A stretch of 39,116 nucleotides of DNA from assembly GCA_949742535.1 (NCBI GenBank), contig CATJQX010000131.1, positions 1 to 39,116 on the forward strand, given 5' to 3'. The notes below the pieces were generated by a model. It did not search any database. It had not been told where the DNA came from and saw only the letters and a program-made list of their open reading frames with translations. The translations under genes were made by a program, and so were the position numbers. Of this stretch, positions 25,220 to 35,067 are shown piece after piece; position 1 is the stretch's first letter; the number at the start of each line of letters is the position of its first letter. This stretch comes from an uncultured Muribaculaceae bacterium (lineage in GTDB: Bacteria > Bacteroidota > Bacteroidia > Bacteroidales > Muribaculaceae).

Positions 25220-25269
25220 TTTTATTTAACGGTCAGACACTTTTATTCTGTTGCCAAAGATCATGCGGA

Positions 25270-26856
25270 TCACTTAAATGTATCCGGTAGGTCATTCTCG
25301 TACAGGACGGTGTCGCCCGCGCATGCTATTGTCTGGAGCAACCGCTGTGCATCGGCGAAAGTATCGACGGCGTGTATGTCTTTCTGAGGCAGCTTGCCAC
25401 CGGAAAGACCGGACATGATTGCGTCGCGGTTGTAATGGCCTACAATGATCGCCACATCGGCGCATTCGGCGATATGGCGGCCGAATTCCTCGTTGGCCTT
25501 ATCCTGGAGATCACCCAGCTCTATCATACCGGGGGTAATGATTATACGCTTGCCCGGTTTCATCATTGAAAGCACATCAAGCGCCATTCTGGATCCTGCC
25601 GGATTTGAATTGAAGGCATCATCTATGATAGTTATGCCTGCGGGGGTGCGCTTCATGTTGAGGCGGTGTTCCACCTGCTCTATCTGCTCAACGGCATAAC
25701 GGATCTTTTCCTCGCTCATGCCGAGCCTGAGGGCCACGATCACTGCAGCCAGAAGATTGGAGACATTGCATTCACCTACCAGTTTCGTATGTATTGTCAA
25801 CGGCTCAGCGAGGCCTTTCCCGGTTACTGTAAAGGTGGTCCCGAGGGGGGTATAAACCACCTCCGAGGCTACAAAATCTGCCCCCCGGGGATTGCTGACA
25901 CCATATCTTACCGCATCGGTATTTCCGACCGGCCGTGAAGCCACCATCTGGAAATCGTTGTTGAGGACAACGAACCCGTCGGCAGGTATGGCATCCGCCA
26001 GTTCGAACTTGGTGCGCTGCACATTCTCTATTGTCTTGAACGACTCAAGATGCTGCTCCCCTACCGCTGTTATTATACCGGCCGAGGGATGCACTAGATC
26101 ACAGATTTCCTTGATGTCGCCAGGCTGCTTGGCACCCATTTCCACGATAAACACCTCATCGTACGGACGAAGATGCTCGCGGACAGTGCGGATAACCCCC
26201 ATGGTGGTGTTGAAGCTACCGGGGGTCATCGTGGTATTGAACTGCTCGGAAAGAATGCGGTGGAGATAATGCTTGGTAGAGGTCTTGCCATAACTTCCCG
26301 TGATACCGATAATCTTGAGATCAGGCATTGACGCCAGAATGGAAGCGGCCTCGTCGTAGTATTTTTTATTGATGCGTTTTTCGACGGGTGCGAGTATGTC
26401 ATTGGCACCGATAAGCAACAGCGGCGAGACTATCAGCATCAAGAGAACTGCACAACATGCGCCTTTTATACCGAAGAACAATCCGGCAGCCACACCAATC
26501 ACGACAGCGAGAGCCCACATTACAGCGCAGATACGCCTTACACGCGGTGTCCACACCAGCGGCTTCTTATATTTTTTCCGAATCAGGGACACCAACTGGC
26601 ATAGCACTATAATCATGCCGATCGCCGCGCCTGCAAAAAACGGGATATGCCGTACGAGGAGAAACATCAAGGCCACACAACAAAGGATGCGCCCGATATT
26701 GGTACTCTCGCCGGACTGCGAGAACCACCGCCAGTATCGCTCATTGCGGTATGAATTCTGCTGCAGCATCATCAGATCGCGGGCAAAGACCACCCATAAG
26801 TCGGCTACCGCCACTGCCGCGAGAACAGACCCGAAAATTATATTATAAGTATCCAT
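25270..26856 (-). CDS. membrane-anchored MurF-like ligase
   Basis: A Mur ligase of 528 residues. The central ATPase domain carries the P-loop GITGSYGKTSTK (GSYGKTST at 187-194), EMGAKQPGDIKE (Glu239) and VGEQHLESF (His269). The C-terminal domain has EHRLNMK, DDAFNSNP and ends VLYENDLPD, all typical of MurF, which adds D-Ala-D-Ala to UDP-MurNAc-tripeptide. The usual soluble UDP-binding N-domain is missing. In its place are about five hydrophobic segments (near residues 6-24, 57-72, 74-92, 109-129 and 132-150). The active site should therefore sit at the membrane. It follows the hydrolase gene by 36 bases and precedes the Ddl-type gene. Its substrate is unknown. Confidence 0.85.
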   Translation of the reverse strand: MDTYNIIFGSVLAAVAVADLWVVFARDLMMLQQNSYRNERYWRWFSQSGESTNIGRILCCVALMFLLVRHIPFFAGAAIGMIIVLCQLVSLIRKKYKKPLVWTPRVRRICAVMWALAVVIGVAAGLFFGIKGACCAVLLMLIVSPLLLIGANDILAPVEKRINKKYYDEAASILASMPDLKIIGITGSYGKTSTKHYLHRILSEQFNTTMTPGSFNTTMGVIRTVREHLRPYDEVFIVEMGAKQPGDIKEICDLVHPSAGIITAVGEQHLESFKTIENVQRTKFELADAIPADGFVVLNNDFQMVASRPVGNTDAVRYGVSNPRGADFVASEVVYTPLGTTFTVTGKGLAEPLTIHTKLVGECNVSNLLAAVIVALRLGMSEEKIRYAVEQIEQVEHRLNMKRTPAGITIIDDAFNSNPAGSRMALDVLSMMKPGKRIIITPGMIELGDLQDKANEEFGRHIAECADVAIIVGHYNRDAIMSGLSGGKLPQKDIHAVDTFADAQRLLQTIACAGDTVLYENDLPDTFK

Positions 26857-26892
26857 CGTTTATCTACTTGACAAAAAGAGTGCCTCAATTAG

Positions 26893-27672
26893 TTATTTTC
26901 TGACGCGTGAACCAAGGAACGAATTCAAAACCGCAGCAAACTGGCCAGGATTGTCGAGAAAGCTGTAATGGCCGCATCCCGGGAAACTTACCAGAGCGCC
27001 GCCGGGAATAAGTCTCTCCATAAGCCGGGCATCACGCATGGGTGTGGCCGTATCATTCTCACCCCATATGAGCAGGGATGGAGCCTTGATATCCTTGAGC
27101 AGGTGCGTAAGGTCTTCATTGACCACTTTGCTCATGACAGCGCGCATCTTCGGTGAAGACTGAGCGTAATCAGACGAACCCCTGCGCGCCCTCATGGCAT
27201 CGATCTTTTTTTGCGCGCGATCTTTACCTAAAAACAGCGGTGCCATGCGTTTAAGAGCCTTGAATGTATATACTTTCCAGTAATACTTCAATGATCTTTT
27301 AGGCTTTATACCTGCGGCATCCACAAGCACCAGAGCATCAGGAGCCACCCTCTCCCCTGAAGCAAGAACTATAGCCACACGGCCACCGAAACTGTGACCT
27401 ACAAGAACGGGAGATTCTATCCGTTCCATCTGCAGAAGCCGCTCCACCATACGTGCATAATCCTCCACGCCCCATACTTCAGCCGGTTCGGGCGATTTTC
27501 CGAACCCAGGCATATCAAGGTTATACACCTTGTGAGTGGCAGATGCGACAGCCGCTATACTCCTGACTGTAGTAAGGTTACACCTCCATCCGTGCATAAG
27601 CACCAATGAGGGTCCCTCACCGGTCACCTCCATATGGAGGGACTGTCCGTCAATGATTATATCTTTTTCCAA
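26893..27672 (-). CDS. alpha/beta-fold hydrolase
   Basis: A 259-residue serine hydrolase. Motifs: LMHGW (oxyanion HG, about residues 25-29), GHSFGG with the nucleophile serine near residue 92, an Asp in LLIWGENDTATP, and the catalytic His in FPGCGHYSFLDNP. There is no signal peptide, so it is cytoplasmic. The start is TTG at 27672: a good promoter (27697-27728) gives a leader of only about 17 bases and an in-frame stop lies just upstream. It is the first gene of the run leading to the membrane MurF-like ligase. Substrate unknown: such enzymes include esterases, C-C hydrolases and thioesterases. Confidence 0.88.
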   Translation of the reverse strand: MEKDIIIDGQSLHMEVTGEGPSLVLMHGWRCNLTTVRSIAAVASATHKVYNLDMPGFGKSPEPAEVWGVEDYARMVERLLQMERIESPVLVGHSFGGRVAIVLASGERVAPDALVLVDAAGIKPKRSLKYYWKVYTFKALKRMAPLFLGKDRAQKKIDAMRARRGSSDYAQSSPKMRAVMSKVVNEDLTHLLKDIKAPSLLIWGENDTATPMRDARLMERLIPGGALVSFPGCGHYSFLDNPGQFAAVLNSFLGSRVRK

Positions 27673-27696
27673 TCTGAATTTTCAATTAATCAACCG

Positions 27697-27728
27697 CAAA
27701 TTTACACATTTCTAAGTCCACACCCAAA
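27697..27728 (-). promoter_or_regulatory. promoter of the hydrolase/MurF-like operon
   Basis: On the minus strand, TTTG (27728-27725), 20 bases, TAAATTTG (27704-27697). The transcript start near 27690 fits the TTG start at 27672. Confidence 0.8.
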
Positions 27729-27854
27729 CTACAACTTCAAAATTAAGAAAATTCAGACAAGAGAGTATGTCAGAATCCGCGAATTTCGACACACCGCCAT
27801 CACCGGCCCGAGTCTCCCTGAAATCCGAGGATATAAAATCTGCAAAACGATTTG

Positions 27855-27862
27855 TAAATTTG
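27855..27862 (+). promoter_or_regulatory. -7 element for the DUF6249/sigma operon
   Basis: TAAATTTG matches the Bacteroidota -7 element. No good -33 lies at 19-21 bases; the TTTG at 27851-27854 abuts it. The leader would be about 90 bases. A sigma factor acting on its own operon could explain an odd -33 region (speculative). Confidence 0.4.
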
Positions 27863-27959
27863 CGAAAAAAATCGCTGTTCATGTCACCTTTGGCCTCTGA
27901 TATGTGTCTATCATACGAGACGCCTCAAAAGAACAATAAAAACCAAACAAACTAAAAAT

Positions 27960-28358
27960 ATGGAAATATTAGTCCCCATCTTCGTCTGCGTGGTACTTCC
28001 CGTAGCAATCGTGGCCATAGTGTTTGCCTCGGCAATGAACAGCGATAACAAACGTGCGAAAGTACTCATCAAGGCGATCGAGTCCAATTGCGGTATAAAC
28101 GCCGACAAACTGGCAGAAGCGCTCCAGAAGCCCAAGAAAACCGCACGTGAGATTCTGAATATCCGTTTGCTCCGCGGTTGCATATTCTCGTTCATTGGCA
28201 TTGCGCTCTGCATCGTAGGCGCAGTATCGTTCCACATGGGTTCTGAGTTCGCTTCTGATCCGGTTACCGTGCCCTTGATATTCGGGGGTGCCTCCATCGC
28301 CATCGGGGTAAGTTACCTCATTGTTTATTTCGTAACACGCAAACAGGTAAAAGATTAA
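27960..28358 (+). CDS. DUF6249-like membrane protein
   Basis: A 132-residue protein with an N-terminal hydrophobic segment (about residues 3-23), a soluble middle (KRAKVLIKAIESNCGINADKL) and two more segments (about residues 71-92 and 101-124). It resembles small Bacteroidota membrane proteins encoded just ahead of ECF sigma factors and labelled DUF6249; that family name is from memory and less certain. No catalytic residues are evident. It ends 11 bases before the ATG of the sigma gene, so the two are co-transcribed. A role in controlling the sigma factor is a guess from context. Confidence 0.72.
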   Translation: MEILVPIFVCVVLPVAIVAIVFASAMNSDNKRAKVLIKAIESNCGINADKLAEALQKPKKTAREILNIRLLRGCIFSFIGIALCIVGAVSFHMGSEFASDPVTVPLIFGGASIAIGVSYLIVYFVTRKQVKD

Positions 28359-28369
28359 ATTATCCGGAT

Positions 28370-28414
28370 ATGACCCGCGAGCAATTCATATCCCATGTAA
28401 AAGCCACAAGGAAG
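28370..28414 (+). pseudogene. detached 5' end of the sigma factor gene
   Basis: The ATG at 28370 opens MTREQFISHVK, the expected beginning of an ECF sigma factor of this group, but this frame soon runs out of phase with the rest of the gene. One base seems to be missing, most simply in the A-run at 28399-28402. With five A there, the sequence would read on as VKSHKEVPERFLVAL and join the downstream frame. Confidence 0.6.
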
Positions 28415-28848
28415 TGCCTGAACGCTTTCTTGTGGCTCTATGCTGCGGTGACACCGCGCTCGCAGATGATGTGGCGCAAGAGACATATATCAAGGCATAC
28501 CTGTCATGCGATACTTTCACCAATATCGAAAAGTTCAATGCATGGATCTTCAAAATTGCCTACAACACATTTGTAAACCATAAGCGCGGCGAACGCCTGA
28601 CAGTGGAATATGAGGAGGCAAGAGATATTCCTGCACAGAATACAGCCGACTCATCTTTTGCATATCAAGAGCTTTATAATGCGCTGAACAAACTGCCGGC
28701 AAAAGAAAGGAGTTCTGTATTGCTCTTTTATATGGAGGAATATTCAATCAAAGAAATCGCAGACATTCAGGAAGTCTCGCAGGATGCGGTAAAGCAGCAT
28801 CTTTCCCGTGGCCGCAAACATCTGCGCAATTTGTTATCAACCAACTAA
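28414..28848 (+). CDS. ECF sigma-70 family RNA polymerase sigma factor, 5' end out of frame
   Basis: The intact frame gives 144 residues from a GTG at 28414. Region 2 is clear (ALADDVAQETYIKAYL, then FNAWIFKIAYNTFVNHKR) and region 4 has the helix-turn-helix LPAKERSSVLLFYMEEYSIKEIA with VSQDAVKQHLSRGRKHL. The first 15 or so residues of region 2 lie in another frame (from the ATG at 28370). The GTG start would drop part of the first sigma2 helix. Full length would be about 159 residues. It lies between two small membrane-protein genes, a layout typical of ECF sigma factors with membrane regulators. Confidence 0.85.
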   Translation: MPERFLVALCCGDTALADDVAQETYIKAYLSCDTFTNIEKFNAWIFKIAYNTFVNHKRGERLTVEYEEARDIPAQNTADSSFAYQELYNALNKLPAKERSSVLLFYMEEYSIKEIADIQEVSQDAVKQHLSRGRKHLRNLLSTN

Positions 28849-28859
28849 TCCTACTGCAT

Positions 28860-29258
28860 ATGGAAGATGATAAATTTAAATCATTGTTCTCAAACTTTGA
28901 TCCGGAACTTTCATCCGATACCCAATTCATGGGCAGGCTCGAAAGAAACCTGAATTCCGTGGAGATAATAAAACAGCATATCGCCGAATCCAGGTCACAG
29001 AACAAGAAAGCGGTGACAATCGGCGTAGTTGTCGGCTTTATCGTAGGATTCCTGTTTTCACTGTCGTTACCATACCTGAACAGTGCCGTTTCCGACTGGC
29101 GGCTGTCACTGCCCGATGCGTCTGTCATGAAAACTTTTGCAGACAATTTCACAATTATCGCATGGGCAGTGATCGGAAGTACCTCGGTTTTAGCGGCCCT
29201 CAATACATACGAGATCTCACTTTCCATGCTAAAACCGACAGAGGCAGCCGGAAATTGA
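28860..29258 (+). CDS. putative membrane anti-sigma or regulator protein
   Basis: A 132-residue protein with a charged cytoplasmic N-terminal part (about residues 1-50, EDDKFKSLFSNFDPELSSD) and two hydrophobic segments (about residues 52-72 and 97-118). It begins 11 bases after the sigma factor stop. The position and the soluble-head plus membrane-anchor layout suggest an anti-sigma factor. There is no recognisable zinc-binding anti-sigma (ZAS) motif, so this is inference. Confidence 0.6.
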   Translation: MEDDKFKSLFSNFDPELSSDTQFMGRLERNLNSVEIIKQHIAESRSQNKKAVTIGVVVGFIVGFLFSLSLPYLNSAVSDWRLSLPDASVMKTFADNFTIIAWAVIGSTSVLAALNTYEISLSMLKPTEAAGN

Positions 29259-29572
29259 GCATACACCCGCACTCCTTACTTTTCACAGATAAACTCACAC
29301 AGAGGAAGACATCCACCACATCCCCGTCTTCCAGTGAGGGTGTGTCATATTACATCTTAGCCACAGATTAAGAGCTTGTTTTTAAACAAGCTCTTATAAA
29401 ATTCGTTTGCCGAACCAATCCACACACACTTCGCAAAATATTGCAGATACATGCGACAGACCGCGCCCAATGGCCGTGTGGAGCATATGGCGACACATGA
29501 TGACGACGGACGCCATGAAGAAATGCCGGAAGGTGCTAAAATGGAGAATGTGGCACAAAATTAACGGGGTTA
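29259..29572. other. intergenic region before guaB
   Basis: No gene is seen in this gap of just under 400 bases. It holds a perfect 13-bp palindrome (29369-29396), and the guaB promoter lies at its right end. Confidence 0.5.
29369..29396. terminator. perfect 13-bp hairpin, probable terminator
   Basis: TAAGAGCTTGTTT (29369-29381) pairs with AAACAAGCTCTTA (29384-29396) with only two bases between the arms. It lies about 110 bases after the sigma operon. It is followed by TAAAATTCG, not a T-run, so termination is likely but not certain. Confidence 0.5.
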
Positions 29573-29605
29573 TTGAACGCAGGTGAGTTTTTTTTCGTAT
29601 CTTTG
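29573..29605 (+). promoter_or_regulatory. guaB promoter, Bacteroidota type
   Basis: TATCTTTG (29598-29605) matches the -7 consensus. TTG (29573-29575) lies 22 bases upstream, slightly beyond the usual spacing. The transcript start is expected near 29612. Confidence 0.65.
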
Positions 29606-29615
29606 CATGCAATAA

Positions 29616-31130
<1,515 letters not shown>

Positions 31131-31162
31131 TGCCGCAGTAAAAAAGAACCTTCGAACAATAG

Positions 31163-31206
31163 AATTTCCCGCCGCCGGCACTGTCGGCCGCGGGAAATTT
31201 CTTTTA
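31163..31206 (+). terminator. rho-independent terminator after guaB
   Basis: AATTTCCCG (31163-31171) pairs with CGGGAAATT (31191-31199), with an inner GCCG/CGGC stem, followed by a T-rich tail to about 31206. Confidence 0.85.
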
Positions 31207-31367
31207 TATAGAAATTAAATCGCGGATGTATAATAAACCGGGAAATTTTTCGTTAAAAGAGTGAAGCAAAAAACCATCATTTTTGCATTGCGTAACACCG
31301 TCTCCACTTTTCGGTGTATCCGGTGCCAAAAAAAGTGTAATTCGTTTATTTTTTTGAAAAATAATTC

Positions 31368-33293
31368 ATGAAAAAAAGTATTTTGTCATTGGCTTTGGCC
31401 TTGGCTTCGGTCGGAATGATTCAAGCCAAAGGCTCATCCGAGCCGGTATTGATGACAATCAATGGCAAGCCTGTGACCCTCAGCGAATTTGAGTATCTGT
31501 ATCACAAGAACAACAGCCAGCAGGTTACCCCACAGTCCATCGACGAATACCTCCAGATGTTCATTACATACAAGCAGAAGGTAGCCGACGCTGAAGCCGA
31601 GGGGGTGGACAAGACGCCGGCATTCCAGACAGAGTTTGACGGTTACCGCCGCGAACTCGCAGAACCGTACCTGCGTAGCCAGGAGGTGGAGGACAGCATA
31701 ATCAGCGCCATCTACGAGCATATGAAGGAGGAGGTTGACGTAAGCCACATCATGCTTTCCAACCAAGGACCGGATATCAATCCCGAAGAGCAGCGCATGC
31801 GCCTCGATTCAATCCGCACAGCCATTCTGGGAGGAGCTGATTTCGCTGAAATGGCGCGCCGTTTCTCTGTAGACCGCAGCGCATCGCGCAACGGTGGCCA
31901 CATGGGGTATATGGCAGCCGGACGCTATCCGGCGGCTTTCGAGGATATGGCATATTCATTGCCGGCGGGCACCCTTTCAGAAGTGTTCGAGACACCTTTC
32001 GGATGGCACATACTTAAAGTAAACGGCCGTCGTCCGGCACAGGGTATGGTACAGGTAGAGCACATTCTCAAACTTACCCAGGGACTGTCTCCCGAAGAAG
32101 CTGCTGTAAAAAAAGCGCAGATCGACTCCATCGCCACTCTGGTAGCCAACGGCGCCGACTTTGAAGCAATTGCAACTGCAGAAAGCGAGGATCCCGGCTC
32201 GAAACGCAACGGCGGCAAACTGAGCTGGTTCGGCACCGGCCAGATGGTACCGGAATTCGAAGCCGCATCTTTCGCACTCAAAAACGGGGAAGTATCCGCT
32301 CCTATCAAGACATCATATGGCTACCATATAATCAAACGTCTCGACTGGAAAGGCATAGAGCCACTGGAGAACATGCGCCCGATGATCAAAAACGCCATAG
32401 CCAACGACGAGCGCGGACAACTTCCCCGCAAACGCAGAATAGCGGAACTGCGCAAAAAATTCAACGCGCAGCTGAACGAGGGCAATATCAATGCCATAAA
32501 GGCCGAAATAAAAGCCGCCGGCAAACTTGACACCGAACTTCTCAACAAATTCATGGCAAGCGACCTCGCTGTGGCAACCGCGGCAGGCAACGACATAACA
32601 GTGTCGGAGGCTCTGGCTGATGTGACAGCAGATGCACCGCTGACTGTAGAGAACGCCTGTGAAACACTTGACACAAAGGCATACCAGGCGATGAACCGTG
32701 CAGTGGTTGAGGCCGAGCGCCAGCAACTGGCTGTGGAGAACCCCGAGTACCGCAATCTGCTTAACGAATACCGCGACGGCATACTGCTCTTTGAAGTGGC
32801 TGACCGTAAAGTATGGTCAAAAGCGAAACAGGACAAGGAGGGACTTGAGAAGTTCTTCCAGGCCAATCGCGACAAATACCGTTGGGAAGCACCGAAATAC
32901 AAGGGATACGTGGTATTTGCCACCTCTGATTCTGTAATGAACCAGGCCAAGAGCTTCCTCAGCTCACATGAGATAACTCCCGACTCGCTGTCGATTGAAC
33001 TCCGCAAGGAATTCGGCAAGAATGTGAAGATCGAGAAAGTAATCGCCGCCAAGGGTGAAAACGCGATAACAGATTATCTCGGTTTCGGCGGCATGAAACC
33101 TGAAACCAAAGGGAAATGGGCGTTCTATTTCCCGTATCGCGACAAACTGATAGAGGCTCCTGAAGAAGCCGCGGATGTCAGAGGCGCTGTGACAGGCGAC
33201 TACCAGGCAGAGCTTGAAGAACAGTGGGTAAACGAGCTTAAGAAAAAATACCCCGTGAAGATAAAGAAGAAAGTGCTTAAACAGGCGAAATAA
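31368..33293 (+). CDS. periplasmic peptidyl-prolyl isomerase with two parvulin domains
   Basis: A SurA/PrsA-like foldase of 641 residues. The signal peptide is MKKSILSLALALASVGMIQA. An N-terminal chaperone-like helical part follows (about residues 25-120), then two parvulin domains (about 122-222 and 227-330) with the paired endings FGWHILKV and YGYHIIKRL. The remaining 310 residues are helical and unassigned. It probably helps outer membrane proteins or lipoproteins fold. There is no membrane helix apart from the signal. A weak hairpin (31295-31317) and an A/T-rich leader precede it; I found no clean promoter. Confidence 0.9.
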   Translation: MKKSILSLALALASVGMIQAKGSSEPVLMTINGKPVTLSEFEYLYHKNNSQQVTPQSIDEYLQMFITYKQKVADAEAEGVDKTPAFQTEFDGYRRELAEPYLRSQEVEDSIISAIYEHMKEEVDVSHIMLSNQGPDINPEEQRMRLDSIRTAILGGADFAEMARRFSVDRSASRNGGHMGYMAAGRYPAAFEDMAYSLPAGTLSEVFETPFGWHILKVNGRRPAQGMVQVEHILKLTQGLSPEEAAVKKAQIDSIATLVANGADFEAIATAESEDPGSKRNGGKLSWFGTGQMVPEFEAASFALKNGEVSAPIKTSYGYHIIKRLDWKGIEPLENMRPMIKNAIANDERGQLPRKRRIAELRKKFNAQLNEGNINAIKAEIKAAGKLDTELLNKFMASDLAVATAAGNDITVSEALADVTADAPLTVENACETLDTKAYQAMNRAVVEAERQQLAVENPEYRNLLNEYRDGILLFEVADRKVWSKAKQDKEGLEKFFQANRDKYRWEAPKYKGYVVFATSDSVMNQAKSFLSSHEITPDSLSIELRKEFGKNVKIEKVIAAKGENAITDYLGFGGMKPETKGKWAFYFPYRDKLIEAPEEAADVRGAVTGDYQAELEEQWVNELKKKYPVKIKKKVLKQAK

Positions 33294-33316
33294 CAGTCTG
33301 CACGGCAATAATAAAG

Positions 33317-33356
33317 CGGCGGCACCGGCTCTGCAAAAGAGCTGATGCCGCCGTTT
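33317..33356 (+). terminator. terminator after the parvulin gene
   Basis: CGGCGGCA (33317-33324) pairs with TGCCGCCG (33346-33353), with an inner GCTCT/AGAGC stem (33328-33332 with 33338-33342), followed by TTT. Confidence 0.8.
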
Positions 33357-33543
33357 CCGGTTTAATAAGCAGAGGTTTTGATGGATACGCACGGATGACC
33401 AGCGCCCCGGTAACCGCAGAAATGAAGCAGCATCTGCGCACGGGCATACAGGGAGGACACGGAGTGAGAGCGGGGTGAGAAAAGGGGGACTGACGAGGCT
33501 GAAATTTGGAAGAAAAAGGGAGAGGAATTAGCGCGTTTTTTTG

Positions 33544-33551
33544 TAACTTTG
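33544..33551 (+). promoter_or_regulatory. -7 element for pyrB
   Basis: TAACTTTG matches TAnnTTTG, but there is no TTTG at 19-21 bases upstream. A transcript start near 33558 fits the pyrB ATG at 33578 and excludes the longer frame that begins at 33506. Confidence 0.55.
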
Positions 33552-33577
33552 CCAAAACTAATCAAACTTCTTTTCAG

Positions 33578-34516
33578 ATGAATCCCAACAGCCTGGTTTC
33601 CATCGACGACCTCTCTAAAGAGCAGATTTTACAACTGCTTGAGACGGCACGATTTTTTGAAGAGCATCCCAACCACAAAATCCTTGACGGCAAAGTGGTG
33701 GCGACGCTCTTTTTTGAACCCTCCACCCGCACACGACTCAGTTTTGAAACGGCAGTTAACCGCCTAGGCGGCAGAGTAATCGGTTTCTCTGATGCCTCTA
33801 CGACCTCGTCGTCAAAAGGTGAAACCCTCAAAGACACCATAAAAATGGTGAGCAATTATGTGGATCTCATCATTATGCGGCATTATCTTGAAGGGGCTGC
33901 CCGCTATGCCACAGAAGTGACGGAAACACCTGTGATCAATGCCGGCGACGGCGCCAACCAACATCCGTCGCAGACGATGCTTGACTTGTATTCGATCCTG
34001 AAAACACAGGGACGCCTCGAGAACCTGACGATCACAATGGTAGGTGACCTGAAATACGGACGCACGGTGCACTCGCTGCTGATGGCGATGAAGTATTTCA
34101 ATCCCACATTCCGTTTCGTGGCCTGCGACGAGCTGAGAATGCCGCGCGAATATATTGATTTCTGCGACAAGATGGGGATCTCCTACGAGGAACATACCGA
34201 TTTCTCCAAAGAAGTGATAGATTCGTCGGATATAATCTACATGACCCGCGTGCAGCGCGAGCGATTCTCGGATATAATGGAATATGAACGTGTAAAGGAT
34301 CTTTACACACTGCGCAATTCGATGCTTGACACATCAAAAGATAATCTACGCATCCTGCACCCGCTACCACGCGTGAATGAGATAGCGTATGACGTGGACG
34401 AGAACCCGAAGGCATATTATTTCGACCAGGCCCGCAACGGCCTTTTCGCACGGCAAGCTCTTATTTGCCGCGCCCTCGGGATAGATGTCAAGGAACTAAA
34501 GGAAGCCGGTCAGTAG
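33578..34516 (+). CDS. pyrB: aspartate carbamoyltransferase catalytic subunit
   Basis: PyrB joins carbamoyl phosphate and aspartate in the second step of pyrimidine synthesis. The carbamoyl phosphate loop [13 protein letters not shown] (Ser49-Arg53) is intact, as are the [12 protein letters not shown] and HPLPRVNEI motifs. The predicted 312 residues match E. coli PyrB closely. I use the ATG at 33578: the reading frame continues 24 codons upstream, but that part overlaps the -7 element. The regulatory subunit gene pyrI follows at 82 bases, so an allosteric PyrB-PyrI complex is expected. Confidence 0.97.
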   Translation: MNPNSLVSIDDLSKEQILQLLETARFFEEHPNHKILDGKVVATLFFEPSTRTRLSFETAVNRLGGRVIGFSDASTTSSSKGETLKDTIKMVSNYVDLIIMRHYLEGAARYATEVTETPVINAGDGANQHPSQTMLDLYSILKTQGRLENLTITMVGDLKYGRTVHSLLMAMKYFNPTFRFVACDELRMPREYIDFCDKMGISYEEHTDFSKEVIDSSDIIYMTRVQRERFSDIMEYERVKDLYTLRNSMLDTSKDNLRILHPLPRVNEIAYDVDENPKAYYFDQARNGLFARQALICRALGIDVKELKEAGQ

Positions 34517-34598
34517 AATTGACATGGCTGCATGATAGACTTTTGATTAATTCCGCCCACAAACTTTAAGTGTCTCCTATTTTAAAAAATCAGGAAAA

Positions 34599-35060
34599 AT
34601 GAGAAAGAGTGACAAAGAGATGGCTGTGGCCGCGCTTGAGAGCGGGACAGTGATAGACCATATACCTTCGGAAGCCCTGTTCAAGTGCGTGAAAATCCTT
34701 CGCCTTGCCGACATGCCCCATAAACTCACCATAGGGAACAACCTTGACAGCGGACGGCTCGGTAAGAAGGGCATAATAAAGGTTGCAGACACGTTCTTCC
34801 CAGAGGCCGTTTTAAACCGCATAGCGCTTATCGCTCCGACGGCAGTGGTAAATATCATCCGCGACTATCAGGTGGCCGAAAAACGCCCCGTAACGCTTCC
34901 CAAGCAGCTGCGCGGGATAGTGAAGTGCGGCAACCCGAAATGCATCACCAACAACGAGCCTATGGCGACCATCTTCGAGGCCGATGCCGACGACCGCTCG
35001 CTGATACGCTGCCATTATTGCAATCACACGGTGCGTGCCGACAAAGCCGAAATACTCTGA
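34599..35060 (+). CDS. pyrI: aspartate carbamoyltransferase regulatory subunit
   Basis: PyrI binds CTP or ATP and carries feedback control to PyrB. The 153-residue protein has the N-terminal nucleotide-binding half (VIDHIPSEALFKCVKIL, NLDSGRLGKKGIIKV) and the zinc half with Cys110, Cys115, Cys138 and Cys141, nearly the same positions as in E. coli PyrI. It is complete. The flavin reductase gene begins 7 bases after its stop. Confidence 0.97.
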   Translation: MRKSDKEMAVAALESGTVIDHIPSEALFKCVKILRLADMPHKLTIGNNLDSGRLGKKGIIKVADTFFPEAVLNRIALIAPTAVVNIIRDYQVAEKRPVTLPKQLRGIVKCGNPKCITNNEPMATIFEADADDRSLIRCHYCNHTVRADKAEIL

Positions 35061-35067
35061 CACAACC

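Noticed and set aside
27634-27955. Two small + strand frames in the divergent gap (88 and 62 residues)
   Set aside because: They overlap promoter elements of both flanking operons and the hydrolase start, and have AT-rich non-coding composition.
33506-33577. 24-residue extension of PyrB
   Set aside because: It overlaps the pyrB -7 element and adds residues not found in the family.
35035-35067. Extension of the flavin reductase into pyrI
   Set aside because: It overlaps the end of pyrI in another frame; the ATG at 35068 follows the pyrI stop directly.
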